The notes under the pieces were generated by a model. It worked only from the letters and a program-made list of their open reading frames with translations, ran no database searches and had not been told where the DNA came from. A stretch of 64,000 nt of DNA from Acheta domesticus (Eukaryota; Arthropoda; Insecta; Orthoptera; Gryllidae): contig JAHLJT010000631.1 of assembly GCA_031308135.1 (NCBI GenBank), positions 262,216,925-262,280,924 on the forward strand, read 5' to 3'. The position numbers and the translations under genes are program-made. Shown piece by piece: positions 1-11,148 of this stretch. The stretch's first letter is position 1. Every line of letters begins with the position of its first letter.

Positions 1-213
1 CGCCCCGCTCCGCCCCGCTCCGCCCCGCTCCGCCCCGCTCCGCCCCGCTCCGCCCCGCTCCGCCCCGCTCCGCCCCGCTCCGCCCCGCTCCGCCCCGCTC
101 CGCCCCGCTCCGCCCCGCTCCGCCCCGCTCCGCCCCGCTCCGCCCCGCTCCGCCCCGCTCCGCCCCGCTCCGCCCCGCTCCGCCCCGCTCCGCCCCGCTC
201 CGCCCCGCTCCGC
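1..213. repeat. 10-bp GC-rich minisatellite, at least 21 copies
   Basis: Perfect head-to-tail copies of CGCCCCGCTC run from the first base of the window, so the array continues beyond it. The last units decay (CGCTCCGTTC, TGCCCCGCCT). It is CpG-rich on both strands and encodes nothing convincing. Confidence 0.97.
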
Positions 214-545
214 TCCGTTCTGCCCCGCCTCGCTACTCTCCGCCCACTTGCCACGACCTCCCCCCACCCCAAGCTCCACACCGCCCACTCCACCCGCCTC
301 GCCCGGCATTGCTACTCTCCGCCGCCCCGCCACGACCTGCCCCACTCCGCCCCGCCTCGCCCCTCCCCGCTCCGCCTCTCTCCGCCTAGCCCGTCTCCCT
401 CCGCTCCGTCCCTAACCACCACGCTCGGTCCCGCTTGCCTCGTGACGCTCCGCCACTCTCCGTCCCGCCCCTTTGCTCCACCCTGTCCCGTCCCTCTCCG
501 CCACGCCCACTCGCCCCTCCTCCGCGAACACGAGCACGGTGGCTG
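214..545. repeat. Decayed C-rich flank of the 10-bp minisatellite
   Basis: The stretch is pyrimidine-rich on the plus strand and built from diverged CGCC, CTCC and CGCTC words that resemble degenerated copies of the preceding array. Open frames on both strands are low-complexity and composition-driven. No splice-flanked exon is visible. Confidence 0.6.
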
Positions 546-1830
546 CCCGTGTCGCGCAGCGCTTCTACGTCTTTGCATATCGCGTGCTGGAATTACGCAG
601 CGTTTACCGAGTGACCCCGAGGGAGTAACAGTGTTATCATATGGGTTCCGTGTACTCTGAGGTAGCAGCCTTCTTCTGCCTACAGAATTAGTCCGCTTTT
701 CATTATTAATTGCCGACTTCCCTTCCAGCTGTTAACTAGTAACTTTCTTATCTGAATGTAGTTTTGTGCAGCCACAAACGGACAACTGTTTTAGCCCTGA
801 GTATTAGAAAGAAAACGGAGTAACGTAATTTTTTGGAACGTATTTAGTGTGTGTGTCTGGGCGATTTTGAATCTTTAGGTTATTCAGTAAATAACGGAAT
901 TCTTTTCCAATCCCAGATGAGACGCGAATATCTATCTGCTACCCTTTTTGAATCAATGGTCCCCTCTCAACAGTCAAAAATCTCCAAATTTTTCAATAAA
1001 AATGTCTGCAAATTGTAGTAAATTCTCATAGTTTCTCAGTTCAATTATTCATAACGATTTTGCCAAAGAAATTTCAGCATCTCAAATAACAGAATTATTG
1101 AACTCAGAATATTTCAATGTCCCGCGTGTCCCTTATGCCTTCTTCTATAACGTTAGCGTTGAAATCCCAACGTTACCTACTCTCGTACCAGATATAACGT
1201 ACTGTAACTATCTTGCCGAAATTACATAACTCAAAGCTTTCCGTAGTATATCCTTCCACCCATTACGAATCTAGACCAAAACAATATAAAGCTATACTTA
1301 CTGATTTGATAGGAAGTTCATAATCAAAGTCGGTTCTGCAACTTCCGAGCCATTCGAGTGAGAGTTGAATCGTCTCTAATTTCTTAAAAAAAATTTAAAA
1401 AAACAAACCAAGTCGCATGATAAAGTCGTGACATCGCATTTGACACGAGTAGGCCTTCGGTGCTTTTGAGGTCTTCCAGAAAAGTCCCCGAAAAGAGAAG
1501 AAATTATTCATTTGCAAACTCATTTCGTAAAATTTGCAAGTAATTATAAAATTGAAGTAGTTAACAAAGCATCAGTTGAGTAAACGGACACATACCTGTT
1601 GTATTCAAATGATTCACAAAAATAGGTATTTATGTAACTGGTTCATAAATGGCAGCAATGGAATTTTTGGCGTGCGAATCGAATGATGATGGACGAGTTG
1701 ACGATAAGAGCCGAGTCCTAAATTTAGTAAACAGTACGCCAAAGATTCTTCCGTGCGAGTCGAGTAGATATTTTTTTCAGTACAGTTCATTGATACGTTG
1801 GGGATTCCGCCCGCGTCAACTACTAAAGTC
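546..1830. other. AT-rich spacer, no gene seen
   Basis: Ordinary AT-rich noncoding sequence with only short, unsupported open frames. No repeat family recognised elsewhere in the window occurs here. Confidence 0.6.
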
Positions 1831-1945
1831 ATTAGTCCCGTAAGTGTATAGCATGTTTTCCCTCGGGATGTGGTAATCTTCCCCCGATAATGGTGAGATA
1901 CGGTGCCGACCTAACGACGGCCAGCACGGTTTGCCCCAACCATAT
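1831..1945 (+). repeat. Dispersed repeat family A, head fragment
   Basis: The fragment begins with the CATTAGTCCCGTAAGTG word that also opens the copies at 4217 and, in reverse, near 5950 and 2440. It continues through a GGGATGTGGTAATCTTCC-like section shared with those copies. The following 80 bases are diverged and end in the GGATTTTCGACACTAGC word also found at 53743. Confidence 0.6.
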
Positions 1946-2039
1946 GACCGGGAGAAATGATTCAAGACATCAACTGTCGCTGCAGTCCCTCTGTACGTGA
2001 GGTGTTGGTTCGTGTCCCGATGTTGGTAGGATTTTCGAC

Positions 2040-2450
2040 ACTAGCTAGTCAGGAGGAGAATTCTAGTGGCCGACTTCTCTGATCGGAAAATTTCAATGAT
2101 TTCTCCGATCAACACCAGGCGAATGCCGTAGTAGGGGGGCCAACGGGCCACGGACCGCGCCCGATCTTTCCTTCCTCTTCCTTGTCCTATCCTCACCCCT
2201 TCCACGAACATAATTTACACTACCACACTTAAACTAACATGCTACCACACTAGCTGGGAGACCGGAAGCGGTCTTAGAACTTGTCCCGGCTCGGGCGGTG
2301 CCCTGCTGGTAGGAGATACCTCGTTGGAGAAACCCCGCTAGTCAACGGTAGGTCGGCGCTGGACCTCTCAATTCAGTGGAGGAAGATCACCGCCACCTTC
2401 TGATGAATAAGCATGCACTTCATTTACGGGACTAATGGCCTCGGTAGTTG
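2040..2450 (-). repeat. Dispersed repeat family A, copy in reverse orientation
   Basis: Read on the minus strand this copy has the family order: CCCGTAAATG head, the AGGTATCTCC and GGGACAAG core, a purine-rich AGGAAGGAAAGATCG block, the CATTCGCCTGGTGTTGATCGG-type block, and a tail with GAGAATTC-like ends. It lies immediately beside a forward copy (2465-2765), forming an imperfect inverted pair. No family member keeps a long open frame, so it is probably a SINE-like or other nonautonomous element. Confidence 0.75.
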
Positions 2451-2464
2451 ACGCATCCGGAATC

Positions 2465-2765
2465 ACCAACAATGGATCCCAACCAGGTATCTCCCACCAG
2501 CGGAGCACCGCCTCGACCGGAGTACGCTCTAAGATCCTGACTTCGTCTCCCGACAAGTGTGGAAGTGTCGTGCATGTGAGTGTGCGTATAAGTAAGGGGA
2601 AGGATAGGACAAAGAGGAGGACAGGTGATGGGAAGAGGAAGGTAAGACTGCGCTTCGCCCGTAGCTTGTTTGTTAGGGTACTGCTCCGGCATTCACCTGG
2701 TGTCGGTCGGAGAACCCACGGGAAAACTATCCATCAGAGGACCCGGTTCAGTAAGAATTCCTGGA
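2465..2765 (+). repeat. Dispersed repeat family A, forward copy
   Basis: Shares with the copies at 4217 and 53436 the CCAACCAGGTATCTCCCACC core, a CATGTGAGTGTG segment, AGTAAGGGGAAGGATAGGAC, and TTAGGGTACTGCTCCGGCAT. The 119-residue frame across it is a by-product of the repeat and is not conserved in the other copies. Confidence 0.75.
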
Positions 2766-3057
2766 AACTTTTAATGGTCCTCGGATCATTCTGAACATGC
2801 GAGACGGCAGCCACGTTTGTTGACATTGTCCCAGAGTTTTCTTGTCTTTGCAGGGTTCAGATATTTCATGAACCCATGATTTCTTTGCCGTACGCAGAGA
2901 AATAAGACTTCGTGGTACGCGTTCCTCAAAGTAATACTTCAATCAATAAAGAGCGAAGGTAAGAACTGGTTCTTTGCACAAGGGCTGAAAGTTGAATTTT
3001 AGATGTATTTCGTGTGTTATTTTTGTGTTGGAAAATTGAAATGCTGTCATTTCAGAA

Positions 3058-3178
3058 CGGACTGTACAGAATGAGGAAGATAGTCATAAGGTATTTACAG
3101 CACAGTTTAGTGTGAACTGTGTTTATTGTTTAGTTTTTGAGTGATTAGTTATTTGTGGCGCATCAACTGCTTAGATCA
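3058..3178 (+). repeat. Local direct duplication, first copy
   Basis: About 120 bases, from an ACAGAATGAGGAAG word to GCATCAACTGCTTAGATCA, are repeated with moderate divergence at 4093-4216. The second copy runs directly into the head of a family A repeat and this one does not. The duplication may therefore predate that insertion, or the segment may be a separate repeat. Confidence 0.65.
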
Positions 3179-4092
3179 TTATCACATTTATCATTCTGCC
3201 ACTGAAGTCATACACTAAGTCTGAATTGTTCAAGATATCTCTAATATAATAGCTAAAAGCCAATTTTGCCTGTATTTAGAGAAATGTGGCGTAATTTTAT
3301 CTGGGCGATTTGCCTTGAAAAAAGCAACCTTAAATTATTAAATAAAATACACCTTTGAGCTAATTTAAATATTTCTTAAGATTAAATATCATAAATTATT
3401 AAATATCATATATTGATCGCAAATAAAAGAAAAAAATGTCGATGACTCAAGAGTTATCAAAAAGTATGCCACGGAAAAAAATGGTATTTTATTGAGGATT
3501 CATAAGCCACAATTGAAACAAAAGTTAATAAATCCACATAACAAATGTTCAATTCAGAAATGATATATGACATAAATCTGTCAACTGAATGTGTACGAGT
3601 ATTATTTAATTAATTAAATGCTAATTGCATTACAGGCTTATAAATTTTAAAGAACCTTCAAACTTGTTCCGCCAAGTAGCTTGATAATTCTTGTTTCAAT
3701 ATTTCTTATTCATCTTTAACCTCATAATGTATTGTTTAAATTAATGAATAAATAAATTATTTAATTTTCATTGAAACTAAATTAAATTATTAATTTTAAA
3801 CATCCAAAAACAATCATTTGCCGCAAACCAAACAACCACCAAATAAAAGCATTAAAGAGAGATCATTTGAATTATTACCGTCTCTTTCATGCTTCTATTT
3901 TACTATTATGAAGATGTTTTATGCTTTTCCTATTATTATGAAGATGTACGAATTGTTTTTATGAAGATGAACACTGATCGAGACGAAATCATCTGGAAGA
4001 TTCTTGTTTAAGGCAGCAGACGGGTTCTGGAAACACTGATGAAAGAGAGAGCAGAAGTGAACAAATCAGTGACGTTCTCTCGAAGGATTCGT
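3179..4092. other. AT-rich spacer, no gene seen
   Basis: Strongly AT-rich, with many stop codons in all frames. No inverted repeats or gene signals were noticed. Confidence 0.55.
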
Positions 4093-4216
4093 CCGGGCGG
4101 AGGAACTGCACAGAATGAGGAAGGCAATCATGACATTTATAGCACAGATTAGTATAAACTGTGTTTATAGTCTAGCTGTTTTATTGATCAGTTATTGGTG
4201 CATCAACAGCTTAGAT
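4093..4216 (+). repeat. Local direct duplication, second copy
   Basis: Partner of 3058-3178; it shares ACAGAATGAGGAAG, the AAACTGTGTTTAT segment and GCATCAAC-GCTTAGATCA. It abuts the family A copy that starts at 4217. Confidence 0.65.
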
Positions 4217-4700
4217 CAGTAGCCCCGTAAGTGCAGTGCATGTTTTGCCTTGGGAGTTGGCGGTGGTGTTCCCATGCTGGATGATGAGAACCGGCGGCGA
4301 TGTGTATGTCGAGTTGCGAGCTTATTCCAACCAGCGGGGCACCGCCTTAGCCGGGACAAGCTCTAAGCCCCCGACTGCCTCCCGGCATGTGTCGTAGTGC
4401 AGCGCATGTAAATGTGTGTAAGTAAGGGGTGAAGATACGGCAAGAAAGAGGAAGGAAAGATCGCGGGCGGTCCTTGGCCCGCTTGTAAGGGTACTGCTCC
4501 GGCATTCGCCTGGTGTTGATCGGAGAAACCACGCAAAACTACCGATCAGAGCAACGGGTCGTCAAAATAGTCTTCCAGATGGCAACTGACCTCGATCTAT
4601 GAAGCTATTGCCCAAAATGTTGCCACAGTTGAGACTCGCACCCTAGGACCTCCCGGTCAGAGGCACTGCAGTGGCATCAGTTCACGCCCTGAACCACCTT
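4217..4700 (+). repeat. Dispersed repeat family A, fullest forward copy
   Basis: Best forward example of the family: CCCCGTAAGTGCAGTGCATG head, a GGGAGTTGGCGGTG block, the CCAGCGGGGCACCGCC and CGGGACAAGCTCTAAGC core, the AAGTAAGGGG and GGAAGGAAAGATCG block, and CTGCTCCGGCATTCGCCTGG followed by a GATCGGAGAAACCACG block. The 3' 120 bases include, on the minus strand, a GGTTCAGGGCG and GGGTGCGAGTCTC pair that faintly resembles a tRNA B box, so a tRNA-related SINE is possible but unproven. Confidence 0.75.
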
Positions 4701-4739
4701 TGGCGGTCATATATAGTTTGACGATTCAATTCTGAATTC

Positions 4740-5170
4740 CGGGAAGGGAGACAGTGGAGCCTGGGAGTGCAAAGCCAATTGCAGGAAGGGGGGCGGGGAC
4801 CACAGCTCGGGGGGCGGCAGGAGGAGGGCGGCCGAGCGCCCTTTGTGCGCAATCCCGCGGGGTCCCTGAACACGGAGCGGCACTAACGACCCGAATTTGG
4901 CGGCATTTTAATTCGGCCATTAGAGCTCCTCGCCGCCCCCCGGGACGCGCGGGTGGCGCGGCAGGCGGAGCGCTAACCAACCGCGCAGCGCGCAAATGCC
5001 ATTTGGCGCTCGCTGATTGGCCGGCTGAGTCAGGTGACATCCAAGTGCGCGAAGCCATTGGATGTAACCAAGTGTTTCCTCTTTGGGCAGGCTTCGAAAC
5101 GCACCCACGACATTCGGGGCCGATTTCAGCGTCTGCCTGCAGGCGGATACACCCCCCGCCCCCCCAGCTG
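4740..5170. promoter_or_regulatory. CpG-rich promoter-like island
   Basis: A GC- and CpG-rich block in AT-rich DNA. It carries two inverted CCAAT boxes (ATTGG near 5015 and 5058) and an AP-1-type TGAGTCA near 5025. Such islands usually mark promoters, but no convincing exon with a start and donor could be assigned on either strand. The open frames through it are composition-driven. It sits between forward and reverse copies of repeat family A. Confidence 0.4.
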
Positions 5171-5309
5171 TTCTGATAGCTGGTTTTTACAGAGCAACAC
5201 GAAGTAGTAACCAGTTTAGGTGGCTCAGGGCATCCATTTATTTCACTACAGTGCCTCTCACCGGGAGGTCCTACTGTTCTTGTTCCGGCGGTAGTCGTAT
5301 TTTAGATAA

Positions 5310-5960
5310 TAGCTACATAGGTTGAATTCAGTCGCTGTCTGAAGGAGAATTCTAGCGGCCGGTTGCTCTGATCGGTAGTTTTCCGAGGTGTCTTCGATCA
5401 ACATGTGAATTCCGGAGCAGTACCCTAACAAACGGACCACATATCGTGACCGATCTTTCCTTCCTCCTCCTTGTCCTATCCTCCGCCTTATACTCACACA
5501 CAAACACACACTAACATGTACCACTCTACCACACGCGTCGGGAGCTTGGAGCTTGTCCCGACTGGGGCGATGACCCGCTGGTGAGATACCTGGTTGAGGA
5601 AAACATGCAAGCCGACTCGTAGGCCGGCGCGCGTATCCACCGAGGGAGATCATAGCCACTTCCCACGATAAAAACATGCACCTCTCATACAGGACCAATG
5701 AACTTAGCGATTGTCGCGCCCGGACACAACAATCATCAACCGAAGAAGTATCTTAAGGAAACTGACTATGGACCGCGCACGATACTTCCTAACCTCTTCC
5801 GTTACCCACACACACTTTCACATGTAAGTGCCGTACCCCTTGCAGGGGGAAAGTCAGAATCTGTCGTGTAAGTCAGCAACGGATCGCGAGTTCTGCGGGG
5901 AGGAATACAGCCACCCTCCAACCACAACACGCACTGCAGTTACGGGACTAATGACCTCAT
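5310..5960 (-). repeat. Dispersed repeat family A, two adjoining reverse copies
   Basis: On the minus strand 5960-5700 is one diverged copy with the CCCGTAACTGCAGTGCGTG head. From 5700 to about 5310 is a second, fuller copy with a GTGCATG head, the AACCAGGTATCTCACCAGCG and GGGACAAGCTCC core and the GAGGAAGGAAAGATCG block. With 4217-4700 it forms a large inverted pair flanking the CpG island. Confidence 0.75.
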
Positions 5961-6341
5961 CAGTTCAGTTCTGGAAATGAAGGCCAAAGTGTGTACTTGT
6001 TCACTATTGAGGTCGTCAAAACCTTTACCAATTCTGTAGATATTTTGAAAGAAACGATCATGAAGGATGCATTTCAAGTAAAATTTTATAACAATGAAAT
6101 TATCTTCTCAGGGCATAATGTGATAACAACAATGACTAGCTTTTAAGGAGATAAGGAATTCGTTCTGAAAATTTAAAAAAAAATAGAAACACTTATGTTT
6201 TCTTCTTAATGTTTTGCATCTACTAAAAAGTCTAGACATTTTTGTCCATTTTTTTGCAAATGAATGTTTTGCATTTCAATAACTCACATTACTTTGCGAG
6301 TGCGTATTGTTATATTATACATATGTTAGATTATATGTATA

Positions 6342-6377
<36 letters not shown>

Positions 6378-8119
6378 GTTATATTCCTAATGTTTTCAAC
6401 AATAACTACATTGAGATGAAATGTGAGTCCCCTCATTGTAAAAATTCCTGATAAAACATACAAATTAATAGTGAGCAAATAAAAGGCCGTATGGAGGAGT
6501 CAAGTGTGTTTTGAAAACATCTTAGTGTTTCCAATGGTTCATTGGGAACAGATGAATACAATTATTAAAAATAAATTTAGGAAATTAATTTATATCCAGA
6601 CACGCAGATACAGCTGGGCCAAATGTTTTCGGCTGTGAGTAATAAAAATTTAAAGTTAAAATAATACAGTGAGTAATACAAATTTAAAGTTGAATTTCCT
6701 GAAAAAATTCTCAAAAAACAAAATCTATTGAGCATGAATCTCATTTAATATGCTTATTTTCCGTATTTAGTTTATAAGAAAGGATTTAATGCTCAAAATA
6801 CTTTATACTTTAACAAAACATTTAGGAATCGAATTCTCATGAAAGCGGCAATGCTCGGGAAAAGTTACTAGAATAGAATAGCACACTTCTCCACTGTCGA
6901 CAGAAAGCTGTTAACTACTGCAGTGGTGGACAAAGTGGATTCTGTGAAAAGGAAATGCCATTGTATCACAGAAATTTTAAATCATTTGCAGACCCTCTAA
7001 AGAAAACATGTCTAACGAACTATAATTTTGTAAAAGGTTGAGAAGTGGCAGTGGCTGCATATCTTCCGCGAAGAGTACACGAAAGGAAGTGCGACAACAA
7101 TGTACAATATCGCTCGAGTTGAACAACCGATGCACAACAATTGAATTGAACATCAAGTTAATGCAAGTGGGAGCTCCTACTTACAACGCCACTTATGCGG
7201 GTGACACCATGCGCACTGCACAGACGATGTTCTCCTCCAACTCACCGCGATGCTGTCCCTCATCCAAGTCGTAATGCTATGACTTTCAAGACTCGCTTCG
7301 GGTCTCTTCCATCGAGTCCTGAGGGTGAGAAGCACTCCAAAACCATTTACCCAAAGGTCTCTCAAGGTCTTGACTACATCCATGGACCAAATGCATTTGG
7401 ATAAAGGGATACACTTGAGAAGTTACATCAATTCATCCCGTTGTAAATTCATAGAAATTTACTATATTATTTCAAACGTTATTAAAGACAAATTTAACTG
7501 AAAAAAATGTCGAAGGTTGACATGTATAATTTATGGTAAATCAATCTTTGATACTATTGCCATAACGTGTTGCTTCTTCGAAAATGTTTGTGATTGTAAT
7601 AAAAAGCATTTAAATTGTTTCTTCCCCAGAATTCTCCGTAAAATCTAAGCAAGGAAATTAATAAATGACCAAATAAACGTAAAACTTAAATAAAACTATT
7701 GCTGAAGATATTCTACCGTAGGATACATGGACGCGGGAAATTAAATGAATACATATGCAGGGCATTTCAGGCCCTATGCAATAGACTCGAAAAATGCACA
7801 TAAAAATTGGTTATTCTTAATAACTTATTTTCTTCATAATTTCAATAAAAATTGTCAAACATTGATTATTTAATTACATAACTATTAATATGGCCTTAAA
7901 AATCCTGTGTAAGTACTGACGTAACAGATCAAATTTCAGGACCTACGTATTTAACTTCTTAGAACTTTTCCTTTGCCAGTGACTAAAATGAAAGTAGAAG
8001 ATAGAAGAAAGATTATACGGAGGGCAAGCTCTCAGAAGTGTAGAGTAAAATGTAAAATAAAAACGTTAGGAGGACTTGCACATGCATCCTTGAGTTAAGG
8101 AAATTTCGCATTTATGGTC
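5961..8119. other. AT-rich spacer with a CA/TA microsatellite
   Basis: Mostly AT-rich noncoding DNA. A compound (CA)n(TA)n microsatellite lies at 6342-6378. Around 7040-7400 base composition is more even and short frames overlap on both strands, but no start, splice or family motif supports a gene. Confidence 0.5.
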
Positions 8120-9860
8120 ACATTAATTGTTTGTGAGTGTCTTTGGCGGCGGTCGGAGAATCTATTTAGTGCCTCCGTTCTCAACTCTCCCAAGCATGAA
8201 GACGCAGCAGAGCTATACCGAAACTTATTTTGTTTCGCAACATTTTTTCCTTCTCCAGACTTTGCAATAAAGTTTTAAGAAATTAGTAATAAATAGCCAA
8301 TTAAATAAAACACGTAAATGAAACTCTTTTTGGAGGTTGTTAAAAGATAATGGCGCTACAAAGACATAATTTCTCGCACTGTTACGAAACTTGCAATTCT
8401 CGAAACTTCAGAGAGTTCAATGAAAATCAGACGTGAGCCATTCTTTTTGTAAAAATCACGCAATATCGTTCACAAGAATTGAGACGCTCCAGATAAAAAC
8501 GGCAGATCCCAATCGACCTCGCATTTCAAGTTAGAAGTATGACGGCAAGCTCCTACCACATTCCTATCATATGCTGAAATTTGAAATATTTTGAGATATG
8601 GCAAAACCCTGAAATTTCACCTTCAAAAATTTCTCCGGAGTGAAATCCAACGTGAACGAAAACAAAACAAGTAATTTCTTTCAAAACGAACTTCGGTTGG
8701 GATCTGCCATTATTATTCTGAGCGCCTCAATTTTTGTGAGAGAGCAGCAATCGGAGAATTTCTGAAGCGCAACCATTCTGAATGCTCCGAAGCACAAAGA
8801 TCACTAACTGTGTAACTTATTTTGATTATTTAATTTTTTTTAGACATAGCAATTAAATAAAAAGAATGAAATTAAAAGTAGCCAAGTGGAAGGTAAAATT
8901 AAATGATACTATTGCAGAAGATAGTTAAAAGTTAGTGGCGCAACAACAGCACATAATTTGTCGCATTACTTCAAAAATTTCAATGTTCAAAAATTCAGAG
9001 TGTTTCACGAAAATGAGTCCTATCACATTCGTTTAGTAAAAATCGCATTTTCGTTCACATTAATACTTTGTGAGAGACGGCAGCGGTCGCAGAACCTCCG
9101 AAGCGCCGCCGTTCTGAATGCGTCCAAGCACGAAGACGCTGGAGTGCTTTACCACTTAACTGTGGAACTAAATTTTATTATTTAATTTTTTCTTCTCCAG
9201 AAATTTCAATTAAATCTAAAGAAGGAAATTAATAAATAGCTCAATGAAAAGGAAAATTAAATGACACTATTGCAGAAGATAGTTAAAAATTAGTGGCGCA
9301 ACAACAGCACATAATTTCTCGCATTATTTCAAACCTTCACGTTAATAAAAAATAAAAATTTCACGAAATGGAGACCTACCCCATTCTTTTTAGAAACATT
9401 TCCTCCATTTTTCTATACATTTAATACACATTTTCCTTCACATTAATAGTATGGTATAGTTTGGTGTTTGGTGTTGTTTGGTGTAGTGGTCGGAGAATGT
9501 CTGAAGCGCCGCCATTCTGAACGCTCCCTAGCACGAAGACCACTTAACTGTGTAACTTATTTTTATTATTTAGTTTTTTCTTCTCCAAAAATTTCAGTAA
9601 AATCAAAAGAAGGAAATTAACAAGTAGCCAAGCGGAAGGGAAAATTTAATGACAGTATTGTTGAAGATAGTTAAAAATTAGTGTCGCAACTACAGTACAT
9701 AATTTCTCGCATTATTTCATACCTTCACGTTAATAAAAAAATAAAAGTTTCACGAAATGGAGACCTACGCCATTCTTTTAGAAACATTTCCTCCGTTTTC
9801 TATACATTTAATACACATTTTCCTTCACATTAATAGTTTGTTGTAGACGGCAGCGGTCGG
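8120..9860 (+). repeat. Five-unit tandem array running into a CpG island (family B)
   Basis: A GGCAGCGGTCGGAGAAT-like anchor recurs near 8153, 8751, 9087, 9490 and 9857. Each is followed by CGCCGCCGTTCTGAA, GCTCC and GCACGAAGACGC words and then an AT-rich body ending TCACATTAATAGTTTGT. Spacings are about 598, 336, 403 and 367. The long first spacing is explained by a MITE of about 264 bp. The extra length before the fourth anchor is a local GGTGTTTGGTGTT stretch. The final unit continues directly into the CGG-bearing island. Confidence 0.85.
8473..8736. mobile_element. MITE with TIRs of about 48 bp, inside the first tandem unit
   Basis: The left end (AATTGAGACGCTCC, then GGCAGATCCCAATCG) is the near reverse complement of the right end (CGGTTGGGATCTGCC, then GAGCGCCTCAATTTT). 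The ends enclose about 160 bases with no open frame. The other four array units lack this insert, giving paralogous empty sites and making a nonautonomous DNA element the best reading. The exact target duplication is unclear and the superfamily was not recognised. Confidence 0.75.
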
Positions 9861-9995
9861 AGAATATCTGAGTCGCCGCCGTTCTGAACGCTCCCGAGCA
9901 CGAAGACGCAGCGAAGCGCTGTACCGCGCCGAGCCGCGTCGCAACTTCCAGGCCAAGAGGCGCCCCCGCCGAGAGGCGCGCGCGCCGCAATGCAA

Positions 9996-10032
<37 letters not shown>

Positions 10033-10130
10033 GAGTTGCCAACTCGGCCGCAGGGGGCGCGGCGGCGCGCTGGCCCCGCGGCGCGAGCCAGGGCCAAGGC
10101 AGCGGGCCCTTTAACGCTACCAGGGGTGGT
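9861..10130. promoter_or_regulatory. CpG island with a CGG trinucleotide run
   Basis: GC-rich block with about ten CGG units near 10000-10030. Open frames on both strands read as poly-Ala or poly-Arg from the trinucleotide run. It resembles a promoter or 5'UTR island, but no start codon plus splice donor was convincing. Its left edge is the last unit of the tandem array. Confidence 0.4.
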
Positions 10131-10604
10131 GAACAGTCATTTACGCACCAAGGGCGTTATGAGGGTGCTAATGATCGAGCGAGAAAATGGCCGACGGCCT
10201 TTGACGCGAATGTCGCGAGGATCGCGGCATGGCGATCGAAACGTCAGCAGCTTGCGACGCGGCGTCACCCGGACAGCCAAGATCATCATTAGAACCAGTT
10301 AAGGCTCGAGAAGATTAGAACTAATTAACACCTGTAGTACATGCATGATTTTATTTTTTACGCAAAATTAATGATTCAGATTGTCTTATTTTCTTATTAA
10401 CTAGTTGTTAACTTGACTCTATTTTTCTTTTCATAACTCTCTCTCTCATAATTCCCTACGTAAGAGGACATGTAGCAACACTCAACTGTTTTCATATTTT
10501 CTCGTAACCACGATCCTCTCGAACCAGGTAAGTTATGCGATGTACATGGAAGTTTGTATCAAAGGCAATAACAGTCTACAATGTGACAATAAAAACTAAA
10601 TATG
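10131..10604. other. Spacer, no gene seen
   Basis: Transition from island to AT-rich DNA. No repeat family or supported coding segment was recognised. Confidence 0.5.
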
Positions 10605-10804
10605 CTAATTTTTAGACAAGCTCTAGTAAATGCTGTGTTTTCAGAGGTCGCGAAGCGTGCTAAAAGTTCAGGTGCTGAAAGTGAGACGATTCCCAAAAGT
10701 TCTGATAAATTTGTGAATGCAACGAAGCAAAAAGAGAAAGATTGTCTACCTGTGTCAGCTGCCACTAACCTCAATGTATCATCAAGTGATTTGTATATTT
10801 TAAC
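10605..10804 (+). CDS. Possible exon or coding relic next to a SINE
   Basis: I do not recognise the product. The frame from about 10605 to the SINE target duplication is open. It reads as a protein-like, Lys/Ser-rich sequence with an amphipathic start (ALVNAVFSEVAKRAK) followed by SSGAESETIPKSSDKF. A plausible splice acceptor (TGTGTTTTCAG) ends at 10642 and a second TTTTTAG lies at about 10614. No donor is evident before the SINE, and the frame continues open through the SINE to 10997. It could be an exon whose original end was disrupted or extended by the SINE, a processed-gene fragment, or chance. Codon use is less AT-biased than the surroundings. Confidence 0.25.
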
Positions 10805-10823
10805 AAAAATAAAATTAAAGTCA

Positions 10824-11148
10824 GTCGGCCCCGTGGGCGAAATCGCCAAGGTAGTAGTATCGTGGCGATCACGGACCGCAGGGTCGCGGGTTCGAGTCCC
10901 GCCGCGGACAGGGGTGTATTTGTGTATATCTATATGTGTGTGCCGTCCTTCCACCCCTCACTATTATCATTTTCATCTTCCATACCTCCACGGATAACAG
11001 CGCTGGGAGATTAAAATGGGATACAGTTAAATGCTGATCCCCCTCTAATCATGTTACATGCCCTGCTACCAAGATGTTTCGGAGCCCCGGTAAAGGCAGT
11101 ATGCATGTACGCGTGGTTCGAGGCAGCCTATAAAATAAAATTAAACCT
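10824..11148 (+). mobile_element. tRNA-derived SINE with 19-bp target-site duplication
   Basis: The head carries a good Pol III B box (GGTTCGAGTCC, 10889-10899) in a tRNA-like context and a weaker A-box-like segment near 10835. A tRNA-unrelated body and an A-rich AATAAAATT tail follow. It is bounded by 10805-10823 and 11149-11167, which match at 18 of 19 positions (AAAAATAAAATTAAAGTCA against the same word with one A/T change). That is a classic LINE-mobilised insertion and indicates a fairly recent event. The partner LINE is not identified. Confidence 0.88.

Noticed and set aside
6342..6378. CA/TA run as part of a gene
   Set aside because: Simple compound microsatellite.
9990..10302. Poly-Ala frame starting at the CGG run
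   Set aside because: Composition-driven frame in a CpG island, with equally open Arg-rich frames on the other strand.
10824..10910. Functional tRNA gene
   Set aside because: The B box is good, but the A box and cloverleaf are degenerate and the segment continues into a SINE body with target duplications.
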